NCBI RefSeq assembly: GCF_044803115.1
Contig: NZ_CP085224.1
Location: 1,488,001 to 1,552,000 of the forward strand
Source: Caenispirillum salinarum_A
Lineage (GTDB): Bacteria > Pseudomonadota > Alphaproteobacteria > Rhodospirillales > Rhodospirillaceae
Reading direction: 5' to 3'
DNA length: 64,000 nucleotides
Program-made: the position numbers and the translations under genes
Part shown: piece after piece, positions 1-7,486 of the stretch
How the letters are laid out: every line of letters starts with the position of its first letter
How positions within the stretch are numbered: the stretch's first letter is position 1
The notes under the pieces: generated by a model
What the model was told of the DNA's origin: nothing
The model's input: the letters and a program-made list of their open reading frames with translations, nothing else
Database searches by the model: none

Positions 1-764
1 GCACCGTTCCAGACGATGCCGAAGTTGCGGTCGTCCTCGCGGTTGGCGGCGTCGATGCGGCCGTTGTAGACCGACGTCATCACCACCTCGCCCGAGGCCA
101 GCAGCTGCGGCGGCTGGGCGCCGGCCTTCCAGAAGATCAGGTCGTCGCGGATTTCGTCCAGCTTCTCGAAGGCGCGGTCGATGCCCTCGTCGGTGGCCAG
201 CACCTCGTAGACCTTTTCCGGCGCGACGCCGTCGGCCATCAGCGCGGCTTCCAGGGTGGTCTTCGGGCCCTGGCGCAGGGCGCGCTTGCCGGGGTACTTC
301 TCGGTGTCGAAGAAGTCCGCCCAGCCGTCCGGCGCGTCGTCCAGCTTGTCCTTGTCGTAGCCGATCACGAAGTCGTACACGATGGCGCCGACGCCGCAGT
401 CATGCACGGCCGCGTCGATGTAGCGGTCCTTGCCGCCGATCTTGTCCCAGTCGAGGATCTCGTAGATGCCTTCCTCGCAGCCCAGCTCCAGCTCCTCGCT
501 TTCCACCTGCACGATGTCCCAGGTGGCCGCGCCGCCCTGGACCTTGGCGCGCAGAACGCCGATGCCGCCATCCCACGATTCGTCGATCATGGAGATGCCG
601 GTCTGCTCGCGGAACGGATTGAAGTAGACCTCGTTCTGGGCCTCCTGGTAGGCGCCGCCCCAGGACACGACGGTCAGGTCGCGCGCGTTGGCGGCGCCGG
701 CGGTGGCGGCGATGGTGCCGGCCACGGCGGTGGCGATGATCGCCTTGGTCGCAATGCTCTTCAT
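1..764 (-). CDS. PotD/PotF-like polyamine ABC transporter substrate-binding protein (partial, 3' end outside window)
   Basis: Periplasmic binding protein of the spermidine/putrescine family. The frame opens at ATG 764 (minus) with AGGGAG upstream, and about 254 codons are visible before the left edge. The N-terminus is a signal peptide (MKSIATKAI, hydrophobic alanine-rich core, cut near ANA-RDL). It is followed by LTVVSWGGAYQEAQ and a DIVQVESEEL stretch, typical of extracellular solute-binding family 1 proteins of the PotD/PotF type. It lies downstream of a PotA-like ATPase on the same strand, so the permease genes are probably just beyond the left edge. The exact substrate is inference; the nearby agmatine and putrescine genes favour a polyamine. 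Confidence 0.85.
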   Translation of the reverse strand, partial: MKSIATKAIIATAVAGTIAATAGAANARDLTVVSWGGAYQEAQNEVYFNPFREQTGISMIDESWDGGIGVLRAKVQGGAATWDIVQVESEELELGCEEGIYEILDWDKIGGKDRYIDAAVHDCGVGAIVYDFVIGYDKDKLDDAPDGWADFFDTEKYPGKRALRQGPKTTLEAALMADGVAPEKVYEVLATDEGIDRAFEKLDEIRDDLIFWKAGAQPPQLLASGEVVMTSVYNGRIDAANREDDRNFGIVWNG

Positions 765-807
765 CTATGCTCTCCCTGTCATGAAAGGCTTGGGTTGTTT
801 ATCTGCG

Positions 808-848
808 TCCGCCGCCGCCGCCGCCGCACGGGCCGGGTCCCGACCCGG
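808..848 (-). repeat. GCC-rich run and hairpin between the PotA-like and PotD-like genes
   Basis: Positions 810-826 are a run of GCC triplets. Next to it CCGGGT (833-838) and ACCCGG (843-848) form a short stem with a CCCG loop. GGCGGCG downstream (855-861) could also pair with the GCC run. The element fills the short gap between the ATPase stop and the binding-protein start, where GC-rich hairpins often set different expression levels for the two genes. No T-run follows, so simple intrinsic termination is not supported. Confidence 0.4.
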
Positions 849-887
849 TTCTCCGGCGGCGTTTGGCGGCGGTCCCGCGTCCGGTGC

Positions 888-1988
888 TCAGGCGGCCACC
901 GGATCGAGGGCGAGGCAGTCCTTGGGGGCGAAGCTGACGTACATTTCCTCTCCGGGCGCCGGCGGGCGGCGGCTGGAGCGGAACCGCATCTTCACCATGA
1001 AGTCGTCGTTGCCGGCGACGTTCATGCGGATGCGCACGTGGTCGCCCATGTAGATGGTTTCCGCCACGCGCGCCTTGAGCGCGTTGTCGTGGTGGTCCTC
1101 GACGGCCTCGATCTCCACCCGTTCGGGGCGGAACGAGAGGCTCGTTCGGCTGCCCGGGCCGTCGACGTTGACCGCCTGGGCGATGATCCGCTCGCCGTTC
1201 TCCAGCCGCACGGCGCATTCGCCGCCGTCGATGCTTTCCACCGTGCCGTTGAGGATGTTGTTCTCGCCGATGAAGTGCGCGACGAAGCTGTTCTGCGGGC
1301 TTTCATAAAGGCCCGAGGGGCTGTCGAGCTGCTGAATGATGCCGTCGTTGAACACCGCGATGCGGTCCGACATGGTCAGCGCTTCGGACTGGTCGTGGGT
1401 GACATAGACAACCGTCACGCCCAGGCTTTCGTGGATGTGCTTGATTTCCAGCTGCATGTGCTCGCGCAGCTGCTTGTCCAGCGCGCCCAGCGGCTCGTCC
1501 ATGAGCACGATCTGGGGCTCGAACACCAGCGCGCGGGCCAGGGCCACGCGCTGCTGCTGGCCGCCCGAAAGCTGGCCGGGGCGGCGCTTGCCCAAGCCGC
1601 CCAGTTGGACCATGTCCAGCGCCTTGCGGGCGCGGTCGACCTGTTCGGATTTCGACGCCTTGCGCACCTTCAGCGGGAAGGCGACGTTCTCCTCCACGGT
1701 CATGTGCGGGAACAGGGCGTAGTTCTGGAAGACCATGCCGATGTCGCGCTTGTGCGGCGGCGTGTCCTTCAGGCTGCGCCCGCCCAGGCGGATATCGCCG
1801 TGGGTCGGGTTCTCGAATCCCGCCAGCATCATGAGCGACGTGGTCTTGCCCGAGCCCGACGGGCCGAGCATGGTGAGGAACTCCCCCTTCTCGATGTCCA
1901 GGTTGAGGTCCTTTACGACGATCGTCTCACCGTCGTAGGTTTTCTGGACGCCTTCGAAAGCCACCAGCGGGGCCTGGGTGCCTGCCAT
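888..1988 (-). CDS. potA: PotA-like polyamine ABC transporter ATP-binding protein
   Basis: Cytoplasmic ATPase that powers polyamine import, 366 aa, the usual length for PotA. Walker A GPSGSGKTT is at residues 42-50, followed by the Q-loop (VFQNYALFPHMTV), the signature LSGGQQQR, Walker B with MDEPLGALD, and the switch histidine in YVTHDQ. The C-terminal part from about residue 290 resembles the TOBE domain (SFRPERVEIE). ATG 1988 (MAGTQ) is chosen because the open frame upstream of it is out of register with the family. It is the first gene of a minus-strand operon with the binding protein downstream. A sulfate- or iron-type transporter is less likely given the partner protein and neighbours. 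Confidence 0.88.
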   Translation of the reverse strand: MAGTQAPLVAFEGVQKTYDGETIVVKDLNLDIEKGEFLTMLGPSGSGKTTSLMMLAGFENPTHGDIRLGGRSLKDTPPHKRDIGMVFQNYALFPHMTVEENVAFPLKVRKASKSEQVDRARKALDMVQLGGLGKRRPGQLSGGQQQRVALARALVFEPQIVLMDEPLGALDKQLREHMQLEIKHIHESLGVTVVYVTHDQSEALTMSDRIAVFNDGIIQQLDSPSGLYESPQNSFVAHFIGENNILNGTVESIDGGECAVRLENGERIIAQAVNVDGPGSRTSLSFRPERVEIEAVEDHHDNALKARVAETIYMGDHVRIRMNVAGNDDFMVKMRFRSSRRPPAPGEEMYVSFAPKDCLALDPVAA

Positions 1989-2434
1989 GTTGTGCCGTCC
2001 GTCTCTTGTCCGTGGTTGAAGCCTCTGTGCCGTTGCCCCAATCGCGACCGGTTGCCCGCCGGTCGCAGCCCGTCCATGCACCGTCAGCATGGCAACGTTT
2101 AAATTTTTCGACAATCCCCTTTTTTGCGCAAATTTTGTCCCAGCGCCCCCAGGTAGCCTGTAATTGCTCAAAACGAGGGCAGGTACGGCCCGCATGAGAG
2201 GCAGTCGCTGCCTTATTCATGGCCGGGGCTTAATATTTTAGACGGCCGGCGGCCCACCCGCCGGATGCGCCGCTTCCCCGCTTGGCGGCGAGTCCCGGCG
2301 GGCCGTTCGCGGCCGGGCGACGGTCGACACGCCCGCGCGGGCGCGTGCGCTTGACGGGCGGGTGGTTTCCGCGCATCGTGCGTCTTCAACAGGTTGTCAT
2401 ACAATTCCCCCAGAAGAACCGGAGGAACGGGAAG
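1989..2434. other. Divergent intergenic region between potA and the TrpX-like gene
   Basis: No gene is supported here. The region holds an AT-rich patch (about 2098-2140) suited to the potA promoter. An 8-bp inverted repeat, GCGACCGG (2044-2051) and CCGGTCGC (2059-2066), would lie in the potA leader. A second AT-rich patch is at 2229-2240 and a TACAAT -10-like hexamer at 2400-2405, just ahead of the GGAGG (2421-2425) that serves the plus-strand gene. The inverted repeat could be an operator or an RNA stem; the sequence alone does not decide. Confidence 0.5.
2103..2131 (-). promoter_or_regulatory. Possible sigma-70-type promoter of potA
   Basis: On the minus strand TTGCGC (2131-2126) is followed after 17 bases by AAAAAT (2108-2103). 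Each hexamer matches four of six consensus bases, and the pair lies in the most AT-rich patch of the region. This is a candidate only. Confidence 0.3.
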
Positions 2435-3421
2435 GTGATCCTGAAACCCTTGCGCTTCGCCGCCGCCGCCGTTGCGTTGGCCGGCATGACCGCCCTGTCC
2501 GGCCCGGCCGCGCTGGCCGCCGACGACACCAAGTCCGTCAAGATCACCTCCATCGTCGAGCATCCGGCCCTCGATGCCGTGCGCGACGGCGTGGTGGACG
2601 AACTGGCAGAGCGCGGCTTCAAGGAAGGCGAGAACCTGGAGGTGGAGTTCCAGTCCGCCCAGGGCGATGTCGGCATCGCCGGGCAGATCGCCAAGAAGTT
2701 CGTCGGCGACGCGCCCGACGTGATCGTCGCCATCGCCACCCCCAGCGCCCAGGCCGCCGTGGCCGCCGCGCGTTCGCGCATTCCGGTGATCTTCTCCGCC
2801 GTCACCGACCCGGTGCAGGCCAAGCTGGTGGACGCGCCCGGCGAGCCCAAGGAGATGGTCTCCGGCGTCTCCGACATGACGCCCGTGGGCAAGCACCTGG
2901 CCCTGATCCAGGAGATCGTGCCCTCGGCCAAGACCATCGGCGTCGTCCACAACCCCGGCGAGGCCAACGCGGTGGTGCTGGTGGATGCCGCGAAGGCCGC
3001 CGCGCCGGACCTGGGCCTGGAGATCGTCGTGGCCTCGGCCCCGACCTCGGGCGACGTGCTGCAGGCCTCGCGCTCGCTGGTGGGCAAGGCGGATGCCATC
3101 TACATTCCCACCGACAACACCGTGATCTCGGCCATCGAGGCCGTGGTGAAGGTGGGCGAGGAAGCCGACATTCCGGTCTTCGCCGGCGACACTTCCAGCG
3201 TCGAGCGCGGTGCCGTCGCGGCCGCCGGCTTCGACTACTACGACGTCGGCCGCCAGACCGGCGCCATGGTCGCCTCGGTGCTCAAGGGCCAGAAGCCCGG
3301 CGAGCTGCCGGTGGAGGGCGTCGACACCATGCGGCTGGCCGTCAATCCCGCCGCCGCCGAGCGCATGGGCATCACCCTGCCGCAGGCGGTAATGGACCGG
3401 GCAGAGACGGTCGTCGAGTAA
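2435..3421 (+). CDS. TrpX-like ABC transporter substrate-binding protein
   Basis: Periplasmic binding protein of the ABC_sub_bind (DUF534, TrpX) family, 328 aa. GTG 2435 is chosen because GGAGG (2421-2425) sits 9 bases upstream and the frame then starts with a clean signal peptide (ILKPLRFAAAAVALAG, cut after ALAAD). Family marks include VKITSIVEHPALDAVRDG near the mature N-terminus, VIVAIATPSAQA, and IPVIFSAVTDPVQAKLV. It is the first of three plus-strand genes (binding protein, permease, ATPase). In streptococci TrpXYZ imports tryptophan; the substrate here is unknown. Confidence 0.85.
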   Translation: MILKPLRFAAAAVALAGMTALSGPAALAADDTKSVKITSIVEHPALDAVRDGVVDELAERGFKEGENLEVEFQSAQGDVGIAGQIAKKFVGDAPDVIVAIATPSAQAAVAAARSRIPVIFSAVTDPVQAKLVDAPGEPKEMVSGVSDMTPVGKHLALIQEIVPSAKTIGVVHNPGEANAVVLVDAAKAAAPDLGLEIVVASAPTSGDVLQASRSLVGKADAIYIPTDNTVISAIEAVVKVGEEADIPVFAGDTSSVERGAVAAAGFDYYDVGRQTGAMVASVLKGQKPGELPVEGVDTMRLAVNPAAAERMGITLPQAVMDRAETVVE

Positions 3422-3443
3422 CCTCTTGATGTGAAATGAAAGA

Positions 3444-3468
3444 CGGGGCCGCCCGCCGGGCGGCCCCG
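3444..3468 (+). terminator. Strong intercistronic hairpin after the TrpX-like gene
   Basis: CGGGGCCGCCC (3444-3454) pairs perfectly over 11 bp with GGGCGGCCCCG (3458-3468) across a 3-base loop, and CCGTTGTTT follows. It lies 22 bases after the binding-protein stop and 22 bases before the likely permease start. Partial termination or protection of the upstream mRNA would give more binding protein than membrane components. The T-run is short, so complete termination is unlikely. Confidence 0.6.
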
Positions 3469-3490
3469 CCGTTGTTTGGGAACAGCCCCC

Positions 3491-4402
3491 GTGTCGCTCA
3501 TCGCATTTCTCGGCGCCGTCGAAATCGGCCTTCTGTTCGGGCTGGTGGCGCTGGGCGTCTTCATCTCGTTCCGCATCCTCAACTTCCCCGACCTGACCGT
3601 CGACGGCTCGCTGCCGCTGGGCGCCGGCGTTGCCGCCACCTGCATCGTGGCGGGCTGGAATCCCTATCTCGGCACGCTGCTGGCCTTCTTCGCCGGATGC
3701 GCCGCCGGGCTGGTGACGGCCTGGCTGAACGTGAAGCTGAAGATCCTCCACCTGCTGGCGTCCATCCTGACCATGATCGCGCTGTTCTCGATCAACCTGC
3801 GCGTCATGGGCCGGCCCAACATCGCGCTTCTGGGCGAGGACACGGTGTTCACGCCGTTCGAGGGCCTGGGGCTGCCGTTCTACTGGATGAATCCGCTGGT
3901 GCTGCTGGTCGTCGTGATCCTGGCAAAGATCGCGCTCGACCGCTTCCTGCTGTCGGAGGTGGGGCTGGCCATGCGCGCGACCGGGGCCAACCAGCGCATG
4001 GCGCGCGCCCAGGGCATCAACACCGGCCGCATGACGCTGATGGGCATCGCGCTGTCCAATGGCCTCGTGGCCTTTGCCGGCGCGCTGTTCGCCCAGCTTC
4101 AGGGCGGGGCGGACATCACCATGGGTGTGGGCGTCATCGTCATCGGCCTGGCCGCCGTGATCCTGGGCGAGGCGGTGATGAGCACGCGGACCATCATCCT
4201 GGCGACCATCGCCTGCGTGGTCGGCTCCATCATCTACCGCCTGTTCGTGTCGCTGGCGCTGAACGCCGACTTCATCGGCCTCCAGGCCCAGGACCTGAAG
4301 CTGATTACCGCCGTTCTGGTGGTGGCCGCCATGACGCTGCCCGGCATGCGCCGCAAGCTGCGCATCAAGAAGATCACCGCCGGCGAGGGAGTGCGGAAAT
4401 GA
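3491..4402 (+). CDS. TrpY-like ABC transporter permease
   Basis: Inner-membrane permease, about 303 aa, with eight or so hydrophobic segments. FRILNFPDLTVDGSLPLGAG near residue 25 marks the permease family that goes with ABC_sub_bind proteins. NQRMARAQGINTGRMTLMGIALSNG is the cytoplasmic loop expected to contact the ATPase. GTG 3491 has GGGAA 8 bases upstream; TTG 3476 is in frame and possible but lies in the hairpin's T-rich tail. The 3' end overlaps the ATPase start (ATGA), so translation is probably coupled. Confidence 0.82.
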   Translation: MSLIAFLGAVEIGLLFGLVALGVFISFRILNFPDLTVDGSLPLGAGVAATCIVAGWNPYLGTLLAFFAGCAAGLVTAWLNVKLKILHLLASILTMIALFSINLRVMGRPNIALLGEDTVFTPFEGLGLPFYWMNPLVLLVVVILAKIALDRFLLSEVGLAMRATGANQRMARAQGINTGRMTLMGIALSNGLVAFAGALFAQLQGGADITMGVGVIVIGLAAVILGEAVMSTRTIILATIACVVGSIIYRLFVSLALNADFIGLQAQDLKLITAVLVVAAMTLPGMRRKLRIKKITAGEGVRK

Positions 4403-5193
4403 TCGAGGCGAAGGACCTTCACGTCCGCTTCAACCCCGGCACGCCGATCGAGAACCACGCGCTGAAGGGGATGTCGCTGACCATCCCCGAAGGCCAGTTC
4501 GTCACCGTCATCGGGTCGAACGGGGCGGGCAAGTCCACTTTCCTGAACATGCTGTCCGGGGAACTGATTCCCGATTCGGGCAGCGTGACCATCGACAACC
4601 AGGAGGTCACCTCCTGGCCGACCGCCCGGCGTGCCGGGCTCTGCGCCCGTGTCTTTCAGGACCCCATGGCCGGCACCTGCGAGATGCTGACCATCGAGGA
4701 GAACCTGGCGCTTGCGGCGGCGCGCGGCCACCGGCGCGGCCTGCGATCCGCTGTCCGCAGCGAACTGCGGGCGGAGTTCCGGGAGCGCATCTCGGTCCTC
4801 GGGCTCGGGCTGGAGAACCGCCTGACCGACAAGATGGGCCTGCTCTCGGGCGGCCAGCGGCAGGCGGTCAGCCTGGTGATGGCGACGCTCAATCCCATGA
4901 AGATCCTGCTGCTGGACGAGCACACCGCGGCGCTGGACCCCAAGACGGCGGCCTTCGTCATGGAGCTGACGGACCGAATCGTCGGCGAGAAGCAGCTGAC
5001 GACGCTGATGGTCACACACTCCATGCGCCAGGCGCTCGACCACGGCCACCGCACGGTCATGCTGCACGCCGGCAACGTGGTGCTGGACGTGGAAGGCGAG
5101 GAACGCCGGGGCATGAAGGTGGAAGACCTGCTGCACATGTTCGAAAAGGTGCGCGGCGAGGAAGTGGACGACGACAGCCTCATCCTTGGGTGA
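4399..5193 (+). CDS. TrpZ-like ABC transporter ATP-binding protein
   Basis: ATPase of the three-gene transporter, 264 aa. Walker A GSNGAGKST is near residues 39-47, the signature is LSGGQRQA, Walker B is KILLLDEHTAALD, and the switch histidine is in MVTHSM. DEH in place of the common DEP after Walker B is typical of this subfamily. The ATG overlaps the permease stop by 4 bases. A palindromic repeat element begins 7 bases after its stop. Confidence 0.87.
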   Translation: MIEAKDLHVRFNPGTPIENHALKGMSLTIPEGQFVTVIGSNGAGKSTFLNMLSGELIPDSGSVTIDNQEVTSWPTARRAGLCARVFQDPMAGTCEMLTIEENLALAAARGHRRGLRSAVRSELRAEFRERISVLGLGLENRLTDKMGLLSGGQRQAVSLVMATLNPMKILLLDEHTAALDPKTAAFVMELTDRIVGEKQLTTLMVTHSMRQALDHGHRTVMLHAGNVVLDVEGEERRGMKVEDLLHMFEKVRGEEVDDDSLILG

Positions 5194-5200
5194 GGATTTG

Positions 5201-5426
5201 GGTGCCAAGGTGGCCGGCGGTGGTGCCGTGACAGCCACAAAGACACGAAGTACACCAAGAAACCGGGAAAACGCGAATCAGCGGCCGGCGACGGGAGAAT
5301 AATGCGGCTTCGCCGCGATCATCCAATGCTGTAACCGCTGACGCGGGGCATGGCCGCCAGCACACCCTCTTGGTGTTCTTTGTGTCTTGGTGGCATCCCT
5401 AAACAACCGCCGGCCACCTTGACACC
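5201..5426. repeat. Palindromic dispersed repeat, copy 1
   Basis: The ends are inverted copies: the first 20 bases (5201-5220) match the complement of the last 20 (5407-5426) with one difference. Inside these, the left arm reads GCCACAAAGACACGAAGTAC followed by ACCAAG, and the right arm holds the complement of a very similar string (CCACCAAGACACAAAGAACA). The core contains a small hairpin (GCGGCTTCGCCGC, about 5303-5315). A second copy lies at 9467-9665. Similar AAGACACGAAG strings are common between genes in proteobacteria. No coding capacity is seen, so it looks like a non-autonomous MITE-like or REP-like element. Confidence 0.72.
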
Positions 5427-5446
5427 GCTGCCGATGCCGCTATGCT
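5419..5446 (+). promoter_or_regulatory. Sigma-70 promoter for the riboswitch-controlled GDT1-like gene
   Basis: TTGACA (5419-5424) is a perfect -35 box, followed after 16 bases by TATGCT (5441-5446). Transcription would start near 5453, at the left edge of the riboswitch. The -35 box falls in the terminal repeat arm of the neighbouring palindromic element. Confidence 0.65.
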
Positions 5447-5449
5447 CCG

Positions 5450-5570
5450 CCCCGTCATTGGGGAGTAGCCGCCTTCATCGCAGAGGGGGCCGCGTCAACA
5501 GACTTGGGACCCTGCGTCCCATGGCGCGGACAGTTCACCGCACGGCGTGGACCTGGCGAGACCTTTGACC
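5450..5570 (+). promoter_or_regulatory. yybP-ykoY manganese riboswitch
   Basis: The conserved strings of the yybP-ykoY aptamer are present in order: GGGGAGTAG (5460-5468), GTCAACA (5494-5500) followed by GACTTGGG, and GGCGAGACC (5555-5563). This RNA class binds Mn2+ and commonly controls manganese exporters. It sits between a good promoter and a GDT1/MneA-type gene, exactly the expected partner. High Mn2+ would be expected to raise exporter expression. I matched it by eye, without a covariance model. Confidence 0.87.
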
Positions 5571-5598
5571 GGACGCACCCGAGGTTCCTGGAGGGAGA

Positions 5599-5650
5599 GG
5601 AGCCGGGCGGGGGCGCGTCCGGTCATGGGTTGAAGTCGCCGCCCGGCTCC
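5599..5650 (+). promoter_or_regulatory. Hairpin between riboswitch and start codon, likely expression platform
   Basis: GGAGCCGGGCGG (5599-5610) pairs perfectly with CCGCCCGGCTCC (5639-5650), a 12-bp stem ending 13 bases before ATG 5664. GGAGGGAGAGGAG lies just before and into its 5' arm (about 5590-5602), and no strong ribosome site is visible between stem and ATG. The stem may therefore fold together with, or compete with, the aptamer to control translation or transcript completion. The mechanism is inference. Confidence 0.5.
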
Positions 5651-5663
5651 GCAGACGACCATC

Positions 5664-6224
5664 ATGAACGGACTTCTCGTCTCCACGGGTGTCGTGGCGC
5701 TGGCCGAGATCGGCGACAAGACGCAGCTTCTGGCGCTGGTGCTGGCGTGCCGCTGGCGCAAGCCGGTGCCGATCATCCTGGGCATCCTGATCGCAACGCT
5801 TGCCAATCATGCCGCCGCCGCGGTGGTGGGCGTGGCCGTGACGGAATTCCTGACCCCCGAGGTGCTGAGATGGGTCCTGGGCCTGGGCTTCCTCGCCATG
5901 GCCGGCTGGATGCTGGTGCCCGACAAGCTGGACGAGGACGAAGGCGAGCCCAAGGCGTCCAAGTACGGCCCCTTCCTGGCGACGCTGGTGACGTTCTTCA
6001 TCGTGGAAATCGGCGACAAGACCCAGGTCGCCACCGTGGCCCTGGCGGCCGAATTCCAGAACCTGGTGCTGGTGACCCTGGGCACGACGATCGGCATGCT
6101 GCTGGCGAACGTGCCGGTGGTGCTGATCGGCGAGAAGGCCGGGGCGAAAATCCCGCTGGGCCTTGTGCGCGGCATCTCGGCGGCGCTGTTCGCGGTGATG
6201 GGCCTCGCGGCGCTGGTGTGGTGA
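5664..6224 (+). CDS. mneA: GDT1/TMEM165 (UPF0016) family manganese exporter
   Basis: Inner-membrane cation transporter, 186 aa, six predicted membrane segments in two homologous halves. Each half carries the family signature EIGDKT, at residues 15-20 and 115-120, where the acidic residues bind the cation. An acidic loop (DKLDEDEGEPKASK) joins the halves. Bacterial members such as MneA export Mn2+, and the Mn2+ riboswitch upstream supports that here. The start is ATG 5664. The gene stands alone on the plus strand and converges with the gene at 6232-7311, only 7 bases away. Confidence 0.87.
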   Translation: MNGLLVSTGVVALAEIGDKTQLLALVLACRWRKPVPIILGILIATLANHAAAAVVGVAVTEFLTPEVLRWVLGLGFLAMAGWMLVPDKLDEDEGEPKASKYGPFLATLVTFFIVEIGDKTQVATVALAAEFQNLVLVTLGTTIGMLLANVPVVLIGEKAGAKIPLGLVRGISAALFAVMGLAALVW

Positions 6225-6231
6225 GGGGTGG

Positions 6232-7311
6232 TTAGAACCCTACGTCGGCGGGCGGGACTTCCAGATCGGCGGCCGCCCGCGTGACGGAGGTGCCGAGGGA
6301 ATCGCGGGCACCGTCGTTCAAGCCTGCGCGGCCGCGTACCAGTGCCTCTTGCCATGCCGGTCCGCGCTGCCACGCCTCGATCCAGGCCTCGGTCAGGTCG
6401 AGGCCGCGATGGGCGCCCAGGGCCTGGATCAGCGTTCCCGCCTGAGCAAGGTCCTTTTCCCGCTTTCCCGTGTCACCCGAGGCGCGCCGGCGGCTTGCGA
6501 CGATGAGCTTGTGCACGGCGTAGCGCTCGGGCGCGGGGACCGTGACGGGTATGCCGCTGCCGTGGAGAAGCACGCTTCGGATTGGGTCGCGGATGAGGAA
6601 ATCCAGAAACCGCAACGCGCGCGCGCTGGCGCCGCCGAGCGCGGGCATGGGGGCCGGGCGTCCGGTGAAGTCGTCGCTGCCCCGGTCCGGCGTCAGGAAC
6701 TCGACCATGTAGCGGCGGCTGTTGATGAAGGACGTGGCCTGCATCGGCTGCGCCTGATCGGGAACCGGCCTGAAGGTGGGATCGATCTGGTGCAGAATAT
6801 CAAGGATGGGCGGCAGCGTGTCCTCGACCGACACGGACACGCCGTGGAACTGGGCGATGTCCAGGTCGGCCGTAGTCAACTGCGCCGAGGGCAGGATCAA
6901 CCCGAGCGTGCCGGCATAGGTCTGATAGGCCTGGGTTCCGATCAGGACGCAACGCAGGCGAAAAAGCCCGGCCCGCGTCAGGCCCTCCAGAAGGTCGCCG
7001 ACGAAGGCTGCCGGCGCAGGCAGGCCGGCAGCCTTCAGGGCAGAGACGGCGCGGCGCCGTTCCCTGAAGCTGCCTTTCAGCTCCTTGAAACGCGCCACGC
7101 GCTCCGCGATGTCGGGATCATCAGCCGGCCCGACATACCGGGTGTAGCGCCCGGACGCGCCGTATCCCTGATAGTACCAGTAGTCCCGCCCGCGCCGGCT
7201 CTTGCGGGAGAAGGACCCGTTTTCGGGAAAGTCGCTTTCAAACGCCGCGTCGGCGCATTGCTGCACCAGATCGGCGAACATGGTCTGAACTGAAAGCCCG
7301 ATCTCCCGCAT
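6232..7311 (-). CDS. GSU2403-family nucleotidyltransferase-fold protein
   Basis: 359 aa. The N-terminal half has the marks of the family (DYWYYQGY, GRYTRYVGPADDPDI near residue 60, then a charged FKELKGSFRERR helix). The centre looks like a nucleotidyltransferase core: VLIGTQAY (residues 122-129) followed by TTADLDIA with the acidic pair D149 and D151. The C-terminal half has LLHGSGIPVTVPAPERYAVHKLI, as in minimal and AbiEii-like nucleotidyltransferases. ATG 7311 is chosen because GGAGG lies 5 bases upstream; the frame is open further upstream but runs through palindromes. Function and substrate are unknown. Some relatives of this fold are toxins, but no antitoxin gene is adjacent. By eye the gene is somewhat less GC-rich than its neighbours. 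Confidence 0.72.
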   Translation of the reverse strand: MREIGLSVQTMFADLVQQCADAAFESDFPENGSFSRKSRRGRDYWYYQGYGASGRYTRYVGPADDPDIAERVARFKELKGSFRERRRAVSALKAAGLPAPAAFVGDLLEGLTRAGLFRLRCVLIGTQAYQTYAGTLGLILPSAQLTTADLDIAQFHGVSVSVEDTLPPILDILHQIDPTFRPVPDQAQPMQATSFINSRRYMVEFLTPDRGSDDFTGRPAPMPALGGASARALRFLDFLIRDPIRSVLLHGSGIPVTVPAPERYAVHKLIVASRRRASGDTGKREKDLAQAGTLIQALGAHRGLDLTEAWIEAWQRGPAWQEALVRGRAGLNDGARDSLGTSVTRAAADLEVPPADVGF

Positions 7312-7324
7312 CCCGTCCTCCGTT

Positions 7325-7477
7325 GCCTGCAAATTCTGATTTTGCAGGCAACAGCGCGAAAAGCCCACGAGGTCCAGGAGGCCGTGCCTCCTGGCGGGGA
7401 GCATGAGGGGCGGCGCCCCTCATAGTCTTCTTGGCGCAAATGCGTCGTCGCGCGCCGACGCGCGCTCGGGATTTGCG
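7325..7477. repeat. Array of four hairpins between aguB and the nucleotidyltransferase-fold gene
   Basis: Four inverted repeats follow each other. TGCCTGCAAA (7325-7334) pairs with TTTGCAGGCA (7341-7350), CCAGGAGGC (7374-7382) with GCCTCCTGG (7386-7394), and ATGAGGGGC (7403-7411) with GCCCCTCAT (7415-7423). The fourth is a nested pair, CGCAAAT/ATTTGCG (7435-7441, 7471-7477) around GCGTCG/CGACGC (7442-7447, 7456-7461). All stems are perfect. The first lies just upstream of the GGAGG of the minus-strand gene at 7311, so it could act as an operator or leader stem. None is followed by a T-run on the minus strand. Confidence 0.7.
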
Positions 7478-7486
7478 GCGGGCGCC

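Larger units (their letters stand above)
5194..5663. other. Intergenic region with a palindromic repeat, promoter and manganese riboswitch
   Basis: No protein gene is supported. From left to right it holds a palindromic dispersed repeat (5201-5426), a sigma-70 promoter whose -35 box lies at the very end of that repeat (5419-5446), a yybP-ykoY riboswitch (about 5450-5570) and a 12-bp hairpin (5599-5650) just ahead of the GDT1-like gene. Each is annotated separately. Confidence 0.75.

Noticed and set aside
808..848. CRISPR or tandem-repeat array
   Set aside because: It is a short GCC triplet run with a simple hairpin. No spaced direct repeats of CRISPR length occur here or elsewhere in the window.
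6232..7311. AbiE-type toxin-antitoxin system
   Set aside because: The protein shares a nucleotidyltransferase core with such toxins, but no AbiEi-like antitoxin gene is adjacent. The hairpin leader is reported separately as an open question.
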